Shown: one piece after another, positions 50,844 to 59,299 of the stretch
Position numbering within the stretch: the stretch's first letter is position 1
Layout: every line of letters begins with the position of its first letter
Assembly (NCBI GenBank): GCA_964293305.1
Contig: CAXYYO010000004.1
Coordinates: 49,908 to 113,907, forward strand
DNA length: 64,000 nucleotides
From: CALAGJ01 sp964293305
GTDB lineage: Bacteria; Bacteroidota; Bacteroidia; Chitinophagales; Chitinophagaceae
Reading direction: 5' to 3'
Notes under the pieces: model-generated
The model's database searches: none
The model's input: only the letters and a program-made list of their open reading frames with translations
Told to the model about the DNA's origin: nothing
Translations under genes and position numbers: made by a program

Positions 50844-53693
50844 ATGTACAAATATTTCCTGATCTTCATATCAACTTTTATATGCAACTGCTACGCAGCA
50901 AGTCAGCTAGATTACGGAAAGTCTTTTGTACTGGGCAATGCAGCTTCACCAGATAAAATTCAGGCATTATATCAAGATAAAAAAGGGCAGCTGTATTGTG
51001 GAGCAGCATCCGGTCTGTATTTATTTGATGGTATAAAATTTCATTTATTCACACAGGCAGATACCCTTACCAAATCTGTAACTGCAATATGTGAAAATGC
51101 TAAAGGCGAAATAATTCTGGGTTATGAATCTGGAATGATTGGCATACTTCAGCAGCGTACTATTATACCATTAGAGATTGAAGAAGGTTTTCCAAAAGTT
51201 ACCATAAAATCGCTTCTTTACACGGGTACAGATAAGTTGTGGATAGGCACAGCTGGCGAGGGTTTATATCTCAAAACAAATAAACACCTCTATAATTACA
51301 ATACAGATGATGGACTTAGTGATAACTATATTTATAAAATAATTGCTAAAGACAGCACACATGTAATTGCAGCTACTGACAGAGGTCTAAATATTTGCTA
51401 CTGGCATGGTGGTAAAAAAAGCATACACACTATTACAGCAAAAAATGGATTACCAGATAATATTGTAAGATCAATAACCGAGGGTAGAAACAATACTTTC
51501 TGGATAGGTATGCAAGATGCAGGTATTGCAAAGCTGGAGCAGGATTATAGCATTAGTTATATTACACCTTCTTGGACTTATGGTACCGTAAATGATTTGT
51601 TATGGATCAACAATAAATTATTAGTAGCCACAGCAGATGATGGGTTAATTTATTTTACTCCTTCGGAGAATGAAAAAGCGGTTTCCACCATTCAGCAACA
51701 ATCCTCTTCCCCCCTGACAAATATTTGTGCGGACCAAAGTGGTGCACTATGGATGGCCGGTAAAAATGAATTGACATTTCTTCATTCTTTTTCACTACAA
51801 ACGATAATAGATTTGCCAATGCAGCAGGCCGATTTTGTATATAATTTACAAGCGGTTTCTGACAAAGCATTTTGGTTTTGGAATGAGAAAGGGTTGTCTT
51901 CCATGTTCAAAATACAAGGTGCATGGGTAGAAAAAAAATATCCACTACCTGCCATAGCACACACACAAGTATCCGCAATTTATCGCCACCCAGATGGCAC
52001 AATATGGATTGGTACCTTGGGCGATGGAATCTTTATCTTCGATGAAAAAAATGGAAGTACAAAGCGCTTGGGAAATGCACTTGTAAAAGATAAAATAAAT
52101 ATAACATCTATCGCTGGTTTTGACAATCAAATATGGGTAGCTTCATTTGAAGGAATAATAAAAATAGATGTTCAAAACGGAGCATATGCCATCACTCAAA
52201 TACAGGCTGCCGTAAATAAATATGTGTATCAAATTTTTATTGATAGCAAGAAAAGACTATGGCTGGCAACCGATGGTGATGGATTGGCATGGTATGAAAA
52301 TGGAAAAGCCAATTGGTTAAAAAATACTAAAGGGTATAAAGGAAATGTTGTATACAAAATAGCAGAAGATGCAGCAGGAAAAATATGGTATGCTACCAAC
52401 GATGCCGGTTTAGTCTGCTATGATTTTAAACATTTTCAATCATGGAATGAAAAGAATGGATTGAGTGAAGAAATGGTAACCGGTATTGCAGCATATAAAA
52501 GCAAAATATTTGTATTTCATACGCATAGAATAGATATGCTAAATACTGACAATGGCGCAGTAGATTTTATAGATCAATCAAATGGTATTGATGCCGTATC
52601 TGACGATTTGAATGCCTACAGCATAAGCCCTGATGGCGCCATCTATTTTGTGGCCGCAAACAAAATTTGTGGGTTTAATTCGAATGATTATAAAACCCTC
52701 AAACCCTCCATCTATATAAATAAAATAGAGCTATTTTTAAAAGAAGGTTCTTATGCAAATGGGCATGTATTTAATCATAATCAAAACAACCTAGGCTTCT
52801 TTTTTTCTGGCTTTTATTATCCACATCCTGAGCAATTGCAATATGCATATAAGTTGGATGGATATGATAAAGCATGGATAGCTACAAATGATAAATCAAA
52901 GGTGTTTTCAAATCTTCCGCCAGGCAGGTATACCTTTCATGTAAAAACTGGGCTGGGTAGTAATTTGACAAATGCCAATGAAGCCAGTTTTTCATTCGTT
53001 ATTGAAAAACCATTTTGGTGGCAGACTTGGTTTATTATTGGGTTGATTATTGCTATTGGCGCTGTTATTTTTTTTATTATTCAATACAGAGAAACTCAAA
53101 TAAAAAAATGGAATAGTTTACAAAATGAAAAAATTAATCTTCAACTACAAACCCTGCGAAACCAGATTAATCCGCATTTCCTTTTTAATAGTTTCAACAT
53201 CTTAGTATCAGAAATTGAAACACAGCCGGAGCAGGCTGTGGAATATGTAGAAAAACTGTCTGATTTTTATCGGAGTGTAGTAATGTACAGAGATAAAGAT
53301 CTAATACCGCTACAAGAGGAATTGCATATATTGGAAGATTATATTTATTTACAAAAGAAGCGATTTAGTAACGCATTCCAGGTATCTATTAAATTGGAGA
53401 ACACGCTAAAAAAACCAATATTTATTCCACCCATGGCCTTACAGTTATTGGTTGAAAATGCGATTAAACACAATGTGGTTTCCAATGAAAGACCTTTACA
53501 TGTAAGTATTTCGGAAAAAGAAAACTGTATTATTGTTACTAACGCTATACAGTATAAATCCAAACCTGAGGAAGGCACTAGAATGGGTTTGGATAATTTG
53601 GCCAGCAGGTACTTGCTGCTGAGCGGCAGTAAAATTATTATTGAGAATGACAGCAAGAATTTTAGCGTAAAAATTCCAAATATTAAAAAGTAA
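50844..53693 (+). CDS. Two-component sensor with beta-propeller and LytS-type histidine kinase
   Basis: This 949-residue membrane sensor has a signal peptide (FISTFICNCYAASQ), a long periplasmic beta-propeller of two-component-regulator (Reg_prop) repeats (for example KGQLYCGAASGLYLFDG, GTIWIGTLGDGIFIF) and a Y_Y_Y domain near 657-702 (YKLDGYDKAWIA). One membrane helix at about 726-748 precedes the cytoplasmic kinase. The kinase is of the LytS/His_kinase type, with QINPHFLFNSFN and the phosphorylated His778, followed by an ATPase domain (LLVENAIKHNVV). The LytTR response regulator starts 2 nt downstream. The periplasmic sensor probably detects a state linked to the YceI/cytochrome proteins coded upstream; that is an inference. 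Confidence 0.93.
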   Translation: MYKYFLIFISTFICNCYAASQLDYGKSFVLGNAASPDKIQALYQDKKGQLYCGAASGLYLFDGIKFHLFTQADTLTKSVTAICENAKGEIILGYESGMIGILQQRTIIPLEIEEGFPKVTIKSLLYTGTDKLWIGTAGEGLYLKTNKHLYNYNTDDGLSDNYIYKIIAKDSTHVIAATDRGLNICYWHGGKKSIHTITAKNGLPDNIVRSITEGRNNTFWIGMQDAGIAKLEQDYSISYITPSWTYGTVNDLLWINNKLLVATADDGLIYFTPSENEKAVSTIQQQSSSPLTNICADQSGALWMAGKNELTFLHSFSLQTIIDLPMQQADFVYNLQAVSDKAFWFWNEKGLSSMFKIQGAWVEKKYPLPAIAHTQVSAIYRHPDGTIWIGTLGDGIFIFDEKNGSTKRLGNALVKDKINITSIAGFDNQIWVASFEGIIKIDVQNGAYAITQIQAAVNKYVYQIFIDSKKRLWLATDGDGLAWYENGKANWLKNTKGYKGNVVYKIAEDAAGKIWYATNDAGLVCYDFKHFQSWNEKNGLSEEMVTGIAAYKSKIFVFHTHRIDMLNTDNGAVDFIDQSNGIDAVSDDLNAYSISPDGAIYFVAANKICGFNSNDYKTLKPSIYINKIELFLKEGSYANGHVFNHNQNNLGFFFSGFYYPHPEQLQYAYKLDGYDKAWIATNDKSKVFSNLPPGRYTFHVKTGLGSNLTNANEASFSFVIEKPFWWQTWFIIGLIIAIGAVIFFIIQYRETQIKKWNSLQNEKINLQLQTLRNQINPHFLFNSFNILVSEIETQPEQAVEYVEKLSDFYRSVVMYRDKDLIPLQEELHILEDYIYLQKKRFSNAFQVSIKLENTLKKPIFIPPMALQLLVENAIKHNVVSNERPLHVSISEKENCIIVTNAIQYKSKPEEGTRMGLDNLASRYLLLSGSKIIIENDSKNFSVKIPNIKK

Positions 53694-53695
53694 CT

Positions 53696-54469
53696 ATGAT
53701 ACGTACATTAATTATTGAAGATGAAGATATAGCCGCAAAAAGATTACAAAAATTAGTGCTTGAATTACTGCCTGAGGCTGATATACTACCTGTACAAGAT
53801 AGTATAAACAGTACTATTAAATGGCTACAGCATAACACAATGCCACAGCTCATTTTTGCAGATATACAATTGGCGGATGGGCCAAGTTTTGACATATTCA
53901 AAGCAGTTGAAATAAATGCCCCTGTCATTTTTACAACAGCCTATGATGCTTATGCAATTGAAGCTTTTAAGCTTTATGCAATTGACTATATCCTAAAACC
54001 TGTGAAAAAGGATGAGCTCCGAACAGCCATAGAAAAATATAAAAAGCACTTTCTTCATGAAGCCGCTAATGATTCGCCTGCACAAAATTTAGCACAGCTC
54101 ATGAAAAATTTACAGCAACCTACCACCTACAAACAGCGTTTTGTAATAAGATTGGGTGAGCACATGCACACCATAGAAACTGAGCAAATAGCATATTTCT
54201 ATACAGAAAACAAAGCAAACTTTATTATCACAAAAACCGGCAAAAAATTTCCCGGAGATTATAACTTAGATCAATTAGAAGGATTAATAAATCCCAAAGA
54301 ATTCTTCCGTATTAACAGACAGTTTATCATCAGTTATGCTGCTATAGATTCTATGCTTACCTATAGTAAAGCAAGGGTGCTTATAAAACTAAATCCGCCA
54401 TCAAAATTAGAAACAATAGTAAGTACAGAGCGGGCAGCATCATTTAAAATATGGCTTGCCGGTGAGTGA
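53696..54469 (+). CDS. LytTR-family response regulator
   Basis: This 257-residue regulator has a receiver domain with the phosphorylated Asp56 (LIFADIQLADG), acidic pocket residues in IIEDEDIAAK, and the conserved Thr/Lys region ending DYILKPVKKDELR. The C-terminal LytTR DNA-binding domain runs from about 145 to the end (FVIRLGEHMHTIETEQIAYF, FFRINRQFIISYAAID). It lies 2 nt after the sensor kinase and forms a two-component pair with it. Its DNA targets are unknown; the adjacent operon is a likely one. Confidence 0.95.
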   Translation: MIRTLIIEDEDIAAKRLQKLVLELLPEADILPVQDSINSTIKWLQHNTMPQLIFADIQLADGPSFDIFKAVEINAPVIFTTAYDAYAIEAFKLYAIDYILKPVKKDELRTAIEKYKKHFLHEAANDSPAQNLAQLMKNLQQPTTYKQRFVIRLGEHMHTIETEQIAYFYTENKANFIITKTGKKFPGDYNLDQLEGLINPKEFFRINRQFIISYAAIDSMLTYSKARVLIKLNPPSKLETIVSTERAASFKIWLAGE

Positions 54470-54790
54470 AGATTTGCCCTATTTACTCATTCATGATCTT
54501 AAACTTATATCATTATTTTAAGATTCAAGCCTTCTTCTATTTGATTAGAATTTTAGGAACAATTCAACCCAGATGTTGCAGTTCAATTTTATTACAAAGT
54601 CGAAGTGCTGCATACTTATGCATTTGAAAACAATTTTTGATGTTCAAATAGTTTACTAGTTCTTCTGCCAAAAATGAACCCCAAACAATTATCTAAATTG
54701 TCTTTCAATTTTTCATAACTAAATCAACTGTATTGTCTGGGTAAACAGGATATACAAAAGCATAAAAGGCCATTGTTATTTTTAAATATA
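54470..54790. other. 321-nt convergent intergenic region
   Basis: This lies between the LytTR regulator and the convergent GLPGLI-like gene. It is AT-rich, and I see no gene, clear terminator or repeat in it. Confidence 0.45.
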
Positions 54791-55423
54791 TTATCCTGGC
54801 ATAACCCGATACCCGGTTTTTGGAATCTCGAATAAAGACGCAGCCACTGGATTAAAATTTATTTTCGTTGCGGTATAACTAATTTTTTTACCGGCTGATA
54901 TTCCAGATTCATATTCTAATACGAAACCCGGTATCCCTTTAAACTGAAAAGGGTTTTCTGCTATTGATGGTTTTATGGTAGTGGCATAATATACTGTTGT
55001 TTCTGTGCCATTTTTTAGTGTAAGTACAGCCTTTTTGCACTCATAACCAAGTATGGTTTTTGTTTCATTTTTGAAACTAACCTGCATGCCATCAAAGTCT
55101 TTATTTTTTTCAGCCCATTGCGCAGCAGAAAAATTATATAAATATTTATTTCCTCCTAATTCTTTTAAAATAGCTGCATTGCCAGTGGAGGCATCATATA
55201 TAGTGGATTGCTTGTAAGTTGGGCTTTCAATATCAACCCTCGACATTTTGCCCTTAAGGTAAAAGGTTTTGGTTGTATTGTTTAGTGATGCATCTGGGCT
55301 ACTAACTGAAAAGCTAACGGTACAATCCCCAATTATTTTTGGAGATTGCGCTTTGGATGCTACACTGCACAAAAAAAATATAGCAGTTAAATAAACAAAC
55401 TTTTTTAAAATATTTTTCATCAT
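54791..55423 (-). CDS. GLPGLI-like exported protein
   Basis: This 210-residue exported protein has a signal peptide (KFVYLTAIFFLCSVASKAQ) and resembles the GLPGLI family of Bacteroidota secreted proteins. The family's name motif appears as GIPGFVLEYE (QFKGIPGFVLEYE). Other matching segments are CTVSFSVSSPDASLNN and ILGYECKKAVLTLKNG, with a cysteine after a conserved Gly-Tyr-Glu. A DUF4412-type assignment is the alternative. The function is unknown. The first two codons are both ATG, so the start could be 55420. Confidence 0.7.
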   Translation of the reverse strand: MMKNILKKFVYLTAIFFLCSVASKAQSPKIIGDCTVSFSVSSPDASLNNTTKTFYLKGKMSRVDIESPTYKQSTIYDASTGNAAILKELGGNKYLYNFSAAQWAEKNKDFDGMQVSFKNETKTILGYECKKAVLTLKNGTETTVYYATTIKPSIAENPFQFKGIPGFVLEYESGISAGKKISYTATKINFNPVAASLFEIPKTGYRVMPG

Positions 55424-55604
55424 GCATTATATTTAAAACTCTATGCCAATAAAGTGTTAACCTCTAATTTTATTGTTAATATGACCTAATTTTACTCATA
55501 CCCTGCTAAATACAGTATTCTCTTACTATTAAAAAAATTTTGGCGGTATTATTTATTTTATATTATTGCAGGCTTACAAAAATAAAGTGAAGAATACAGG
55601 AAAA

Positions 55605-55985
55605 ATGTCCAAGAAACAATTATATACATTAGAATATCCGGTGCGTTGTTCACCATCAATCATTTATGGATTTATGTCTTCACCGTCAGGATTAGGCGAG
55701 TGGTTTGCTGATAGGGTGGATGAGCATGATGGCGTTTTAAGCTTTTATTGGAACGGCATAGCGGAAAAAGCGGAAAGATTAGAAAATATTAAAGATTCTT
55801 TGGTAAGATATCGTTGGCTAAATAGTGGTGAGGACGAATATTTTGAGTTTAGTATTGTTCAAACTGAAATCAGCAACCAAACTATTTTGATTATTAAAGA
55901 CTTTGCGGATAAAGCAGAAATGAAAGATCAAAAAGCCCTTTGGGAATATCAGGTGAGGGAACTCATTCACCGTATAGGTGGCTAG
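55605..55985 (+). CDS. START-like / AHSA1-fold protein
   Basis: This 126-residue cytoplasmic protein matches the small START-like domain proteins (SRPBCC fold) of Bacteroidota. The ATG at 55605 (KKQLYTLEYPVRCSPSII) is preferred over a TTG 39 nt upstream. Family segments are FMSSPSGLGEWFADRVD, LSFYWNGIAEKAERL and DEYFEFSIVQTEISNQTIL, with a closing helix (ALWEYQVRELIHRIGG). Its ligand is unknown. The last 23 bases overlap the end of the convergent hypothetical gene. Confidence 0.85.
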   Translation: MSKKQLYTLEYPVRCSPSIIYGFMSSPSGLGEWFADRVDEHDGVLSFYWNGIAEKAERLENIKDSLVRYRWLNSGEDEYFEFSIVQTEISNQTILIIKDFADKAEMKDQKALWEYQVRELIHRIGG

Positions 55986-56580
55986 AATCGATTAATTGTA
56001 ATATGTTCCTATAGGAATGCATGTACAACTGTTTTGTATTGTTCCAATCCTCCAAATCAAATATTTGTACAATTTTTGAAAATGAATTTTCCTGAAACTT
56101 ATTTTCTAAGAAATCCAATTGTGCTGGACAAATTGTTATGAGGTTGTCCTCATTCATATTGTTTTCCCATTCATCTTTACCAATATAATAACTCCATTTA
56201 CTTTCACTTTCGGCAATTGATTTTAGATTAATTAAAGGTTTATGTCGTCCTTTTACATGCAGTGTGATGCTAAAGTAATGCCCCCACCAGAAAAAACTCC
56301 TAATGGCAAAAACATGTTCTTTTTCAAAAACTCTTGGAAAGTCAAGCATCAAATAAGGGAAACCCAGATAATTTTCTCCTTTCGAAATTTTTGGGTTCAG
56401 TTGCAAAGCAAACTTTGGAGTATGTAGTATGTTGTGAATATGAAGATACTCTTCTGATAAATCGCCAAAAAAGATAGCCACTTTTTGTAGAATACTATTC
56501 TTTGTTAAAATATATTCAAGGGTTTTTACCGCATTTTGTTCAGCTAATGAAAGCATTATGTTTGTAGCCATTTTATTCAA
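55963..56580 (-). CDS. Hypothetical cytoplasmic protein
   Basis: I do not recognise this family. The 205-residue product has no signal peptide. It is rich in aromatic and basic residues, with segments such as GENYLGFPYLMLDFPRVF, FFWWGHYFSITLHVKGRHK and DNLITICPAQLDFLENKF. The ordered mix of secondary-structure-like blocks and normal codon use argue for a real gene. Alternative ATG codons lie at 56571 and 56556. Its start is only 9 nt from the divergent lptF/G start, so the two genes' promoters must lie inside each other's reading frames. Its end overlaps the START-like gene. Confidence 0.72.
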   Translation of the reverse strand: MNKMATNIMLSLAEQNAVKTLEYILTKNSILQKVAIFFGDLSEEYLHIHNILHTPKFALQLNPKISKGENYLGFPYLMLDFPRVFEKEHVFAIRSFFWWGHYFSITLHVKGRHKPLINLKSIAESESKWSYYIGKDEWENNMNEDNLITICPAQLDFLENKFQENSFSKIVQIFDLEDWNNTKQLYMHSYRNILQLIDSSHLYGE

Positions 56581-56589
56581 TTCTGCAAG

Positions 56590-58017
56590 ATGATAAAAAA
56601 ATTAGACATACTTATTATTAAATCTTTTGCAGGGCCATTTATTGCCACTTTTTTTATTACACTATTTGTATTGGTAATGCAGTTTTTCTGGCTATATATT
56701 GATGATCTCGTAGGTAAAGGTCTTGATTTTATAGTGGTATTGAAATTAGTGACTTATGTAGCTGCTTCTATAGTGCCACTTGCGCTGCCATTGGCATTGT
56801 TGCTTGCATCTATTATGACTTTTGGAAATCTGGGAGAAAGTTTTGAGTTAGTGGCTATAAAATCAGCAGGCATTCCTTTGTTTAGATTCATGCTTCCTTT
56901 GTTGATAATGGCCATTGGAATAAGTGGAATTGCTTTTGTGTTTGCCAACAATGTAATGCCTGTGGCAAATCTTAAGCTTAACTCATTAAAATATGATATC
57001 ATTGTTACCAAACCTGCCTTGGACATTAAGGAAGGCGAATTCTACAATAAAATAGAAGGATTTGTAATAAAAGTTGGTAAAAAAGATGCAGATGACAGTA
57101 CCATACATGATGTAGTTATATATGAAAAAAATTATGGCGTTCAAGATAACTTTCTAGTGGCCGAAAGTGGAGTGATGAGGGTATCTGATGACAAACGATT
57201 CTTACAATTCAAACTAAAAAATGGATGGAGTCACCAGGAAAATGGTAATCGATATGAGAAAACGACTGACTATATCCGCACAGGCTTTAAAACTTATAAA
57301 AAGGATTTTGACCTTAGCACATTTGAAATGAATGACACACCGGATAGTCTTTTTTATGATGCCAAAATGCTAACTGTGGGGCAGTTAACAAAAGCAATAG
57401 ATTCCATTGGTAAAACAGATTCTATTTATCTCTTAAGATCCAAAAGAGAATTAGCACCAATATTTACATTTTACAAATACATGGATAGTGCCTGGCCATC
57501 TAAAAAAGTAACACTTAAACCTGCTAAAAAATTTGGAGATATTATTGCTGATTCCTTAGAACAATATTATATTGAATCTGCCATATCTCATGCCAGCTCT
57601 GCTAAAAATTATGCTGACATTGCATACTCGGAATATGAAGCAAGAAGCACAAGTTTGAGAAAACATTTAATAGAATGGAATAGAAAATTTACACTTTCAT
57701 TTGCCTGCATCGTTTTGTTTCTGATTGGTGCACCATTGGGTTCTATCATCAGAAAAGGCGGACTCGGAACCCCATTGCTTTTCTCAATTATTTTCTTTGT
57801 GGTGTTTCACCTGCTCAATACCTTTGGTGAAAAATTTTCGAAGGAAGGCGTTACTTCTGCCTATATCGGTATGTGGCTGAGCACGCTTGTACTCATTCCT
57901 ATAAGTATATTTTTGATAGTAAAAGCCATGCGTGATTCGCAACTTTTTAATCAAGAATATTATTATAGAGCTTTTGGAAAAGTTAGAACGATATTCCGCA
58001 ATAAATCAAAAAAATAA
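56590..58017 (+). CDS. LptF/LptG-family LPS export permease
   Basis: LptF/G proteins are the membrane parts of the ABC transporter that pulls LPS out of the inner membrane. This 475-residue protein has the YjgP/YjgQ layout: N-terminal helices (FAGPFIATFFITLFVLVMQF, IVPLALPLALLLASIMTFG), the GESFELVAIKSAGIP coupling motif, a large periplasmic beta-jellyroll region, and C-terminal helices (FACIVLFLIGAPLGSIIRKG, and LLFSIIFFVVFHLLN). A long insertion precedes the last helices. The sod gene starts 5 nt after its stop and osmC follows, forming a short operon. Confidence 0.94.
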   Translation: MIKKLDILIIKSFAGPFIATFFITLFVLVMQFFWLYIDDLVGKGLDFIVVLKLVTYVAASIVPLALPLALLLASIMTFGNLGESFELVAIKSAGIPLFRFMLPLLIMAIGISGIAFVFANNVMPVANLKLNSLKYDIIVTKPALDIKEGEFYNKIEGFVIKVGKKDADDSTIHDVVIYEKNYGVQDNFLVAESGVMRVSDDKRFLQFKLKNGWSHQENGNRYEKTTDYIRTGFKTYKKDFDLSTFEMNDTPDSLFYDAKMLTVGQLTKAIDSIGKTDSIYLLRSKRELAPIFTFYKYMDSAWPSKKVTLKPAKKFGDIIADSLEQYYIESAISHASSAKNYADIAYSEYEARSTSLRKHLIEWNRKFTLSFACIVLFLIGAPLGSIIRKGGLGTPLLFSIIFFVVFHLLNTFGEKFSKEGVTSAYIGMWLSTLVLIPISIFLIVKAMRDSQLFNQEYYYRAFGKVRTIFRNKSKK

Positions 58018-58022
58018 TTGAT

Positions 58023-58757
58023 ATGTCTTCACAAAAAAAAATACACAGAAGGAGGTTTATTGAAAAGACAATTAAGGCATCTGTGGCTACAGGGTTACTT
58101 ATAAACAACACATTTGCACAAAATGCACAAGTTGCCATTACTTCATTTGCACAGCAGCCACTACCCTATACCTATAGTGCTTTAGAGCCAATAATAGATG
58201 CGGTCACTATGGAAATACATTATAGTAAACATGCCGCCGGATATTCAAAGAATTTGATAGAAGCCTGCAATGCAGAAGCAGTAAATATGAATCTGGTAAC
58301 TGTAGAATCCATTTTGTCGAATATTTCAAAATATTCACCCAAAATGAGAAACAATTGTGGTGGTCATTTTAACCATGAATTTTTTTGGCAAACAATGACT
58401 CCTGCATCATCCGGAAATAAACCAAGCAGTAAAATTTTGCAATGCATAGAAAAAGATTTTGGATCTGTAGAAGCTATGCAAACACAATTTAATGATGCAG
58501 CAAAGAATCGTTTTGGCAGTGGATGGGCTTGGTTAATTTATTCAGCAGACAAAAAATTACAAATTTGCTCTACGCCAAATCAGGATAATACACTCATGGA
58601 TATTAATGATACAAAAGGTACACCATTAATTGGTTTAGATGTGTGGGAGCATGCTTATTATTTGAAGTATCAAAATAAAAGAGCAGATTATATATCAGCC
58701 TGGTGGCAAGTAGTGAATTGGGATATCATAAATAAAAGATTAGAAACATTATTATAA
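58023..58757 (+). CDS. Exported Mn-type superoxide dismutase
   Basis: This enzyme converts superoxide to hydrogen peroxide and oxygen. The metal ligands are all visible: His66 (TMEIHYSKH), His118 (FNHEFFW), Asp206 and His210 (DVWEHAYY). The context NNCGGHFNHEFFW and the later PNQDN motif favour the manganese form. Unusually for this family, the first 35 residues look like a twin-arginine signal: HRRRFIEKTI then a hydrophobic KASVATGLLINN and a possible FAQNA cleavage site. This suggests export of the folded metalloenzyme. The 244-residue length fits a core plus signal. It lies between lptF/G (5 nt) and osmC (10 nt). Confidence 0.93.
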   Translation: MSSQKKIHRRRFIEKTIKASVATGLLINNTFAQNAQVAITSFAQQPLPYTYSALEPIIDAVTMEIHYSKHAAGYSKNLIEACNAEAVNMNLVTVESILSNISKYSPKMRNNCGGHFNHEFFWQTMTPASSGNKPSSKILQCIEKDFGSVEAMQTQFNDAAKNRFGSGWAWLIYSADKKLQICSTPNQDNTLMDINDTKGTPLIGLDVWEHAYYLKYQNKRADYISAWWQVVNWDIINKRLETLL

Positions 58758-58767
58758 ATTAAATACG

Positions 58768-59175
58768 ATGGAAGCAAAAGTTATATGGCGTGGTGGAGAG
58801 CATTTTACTGGAATTTCTTCAACGCATGAAGTGTCCATTGATACTCCATTGGAATCTGGTGGATCTGATACCGGTATGACTCCTAAGCAAATGTTATTAG
58901 CTTCGGTATGTGGTTGTACGGGGCTGGATATAGTTGGTATGCTTGAAAAAATGCGTGTGGATTATAGCTTATTGGAGATCAGTGCAGAGGCTGAGCAAAC
59001 CACAGAACACCCAAAGGTTTTTATCTATATCAAACTACATTATAAAACTGATGTAAAGGAGGCCGATAAGGACAAATTGTTGAAGGCCATCAATCTATCT
59101 CAAACGAAATATTGTGGTGTAAGTATTATGCTAAAAAAGCATTGCCCCGTTACTTACACTGTTGAGTTGGTCTAA
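58768..59175 (+). CDS. OsmC/YhfA-family protein
   Basis: OsmC-like proteins are small cytoplasmic thiol peroxidases or related proteins that remove organic hydroperoxides. The 135-residue product has both conserved cysteines, in LLASVCGCTGLDIVGMLEKM and QTKYCGVSIMLKKHCP. The sequence is closer to YhfA than to classical OsmC. It lies 10 nt after the exported superoxide dismutase, forming an oxidative-stress pair in the lptF/G operon. Confidence 0.9.
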   Translation: MEAKVIWRGGEHFTGISSTHEVSIDTPLESGGSDTGMTPKQMLLASVCGCTGLDIVGMLEKMRVDYSLLEISAEAEQTTEHPKVFIYIKLHYKTDVKEADKDKLLKAINLSQTKYCGVSIMLKKHCPVTYTVELV

Positions 59176-59299
59176 GGTAAAATCTGGAATTTTTCTTCAT
59201 TCCCACATTTTTCACAAAGTGTACTTTATCCACAATATTTTTTATTAGCTCAGCAGCAGAATGACAGTGCATATTAGACTTCAACTGAAAATTTTAGGT

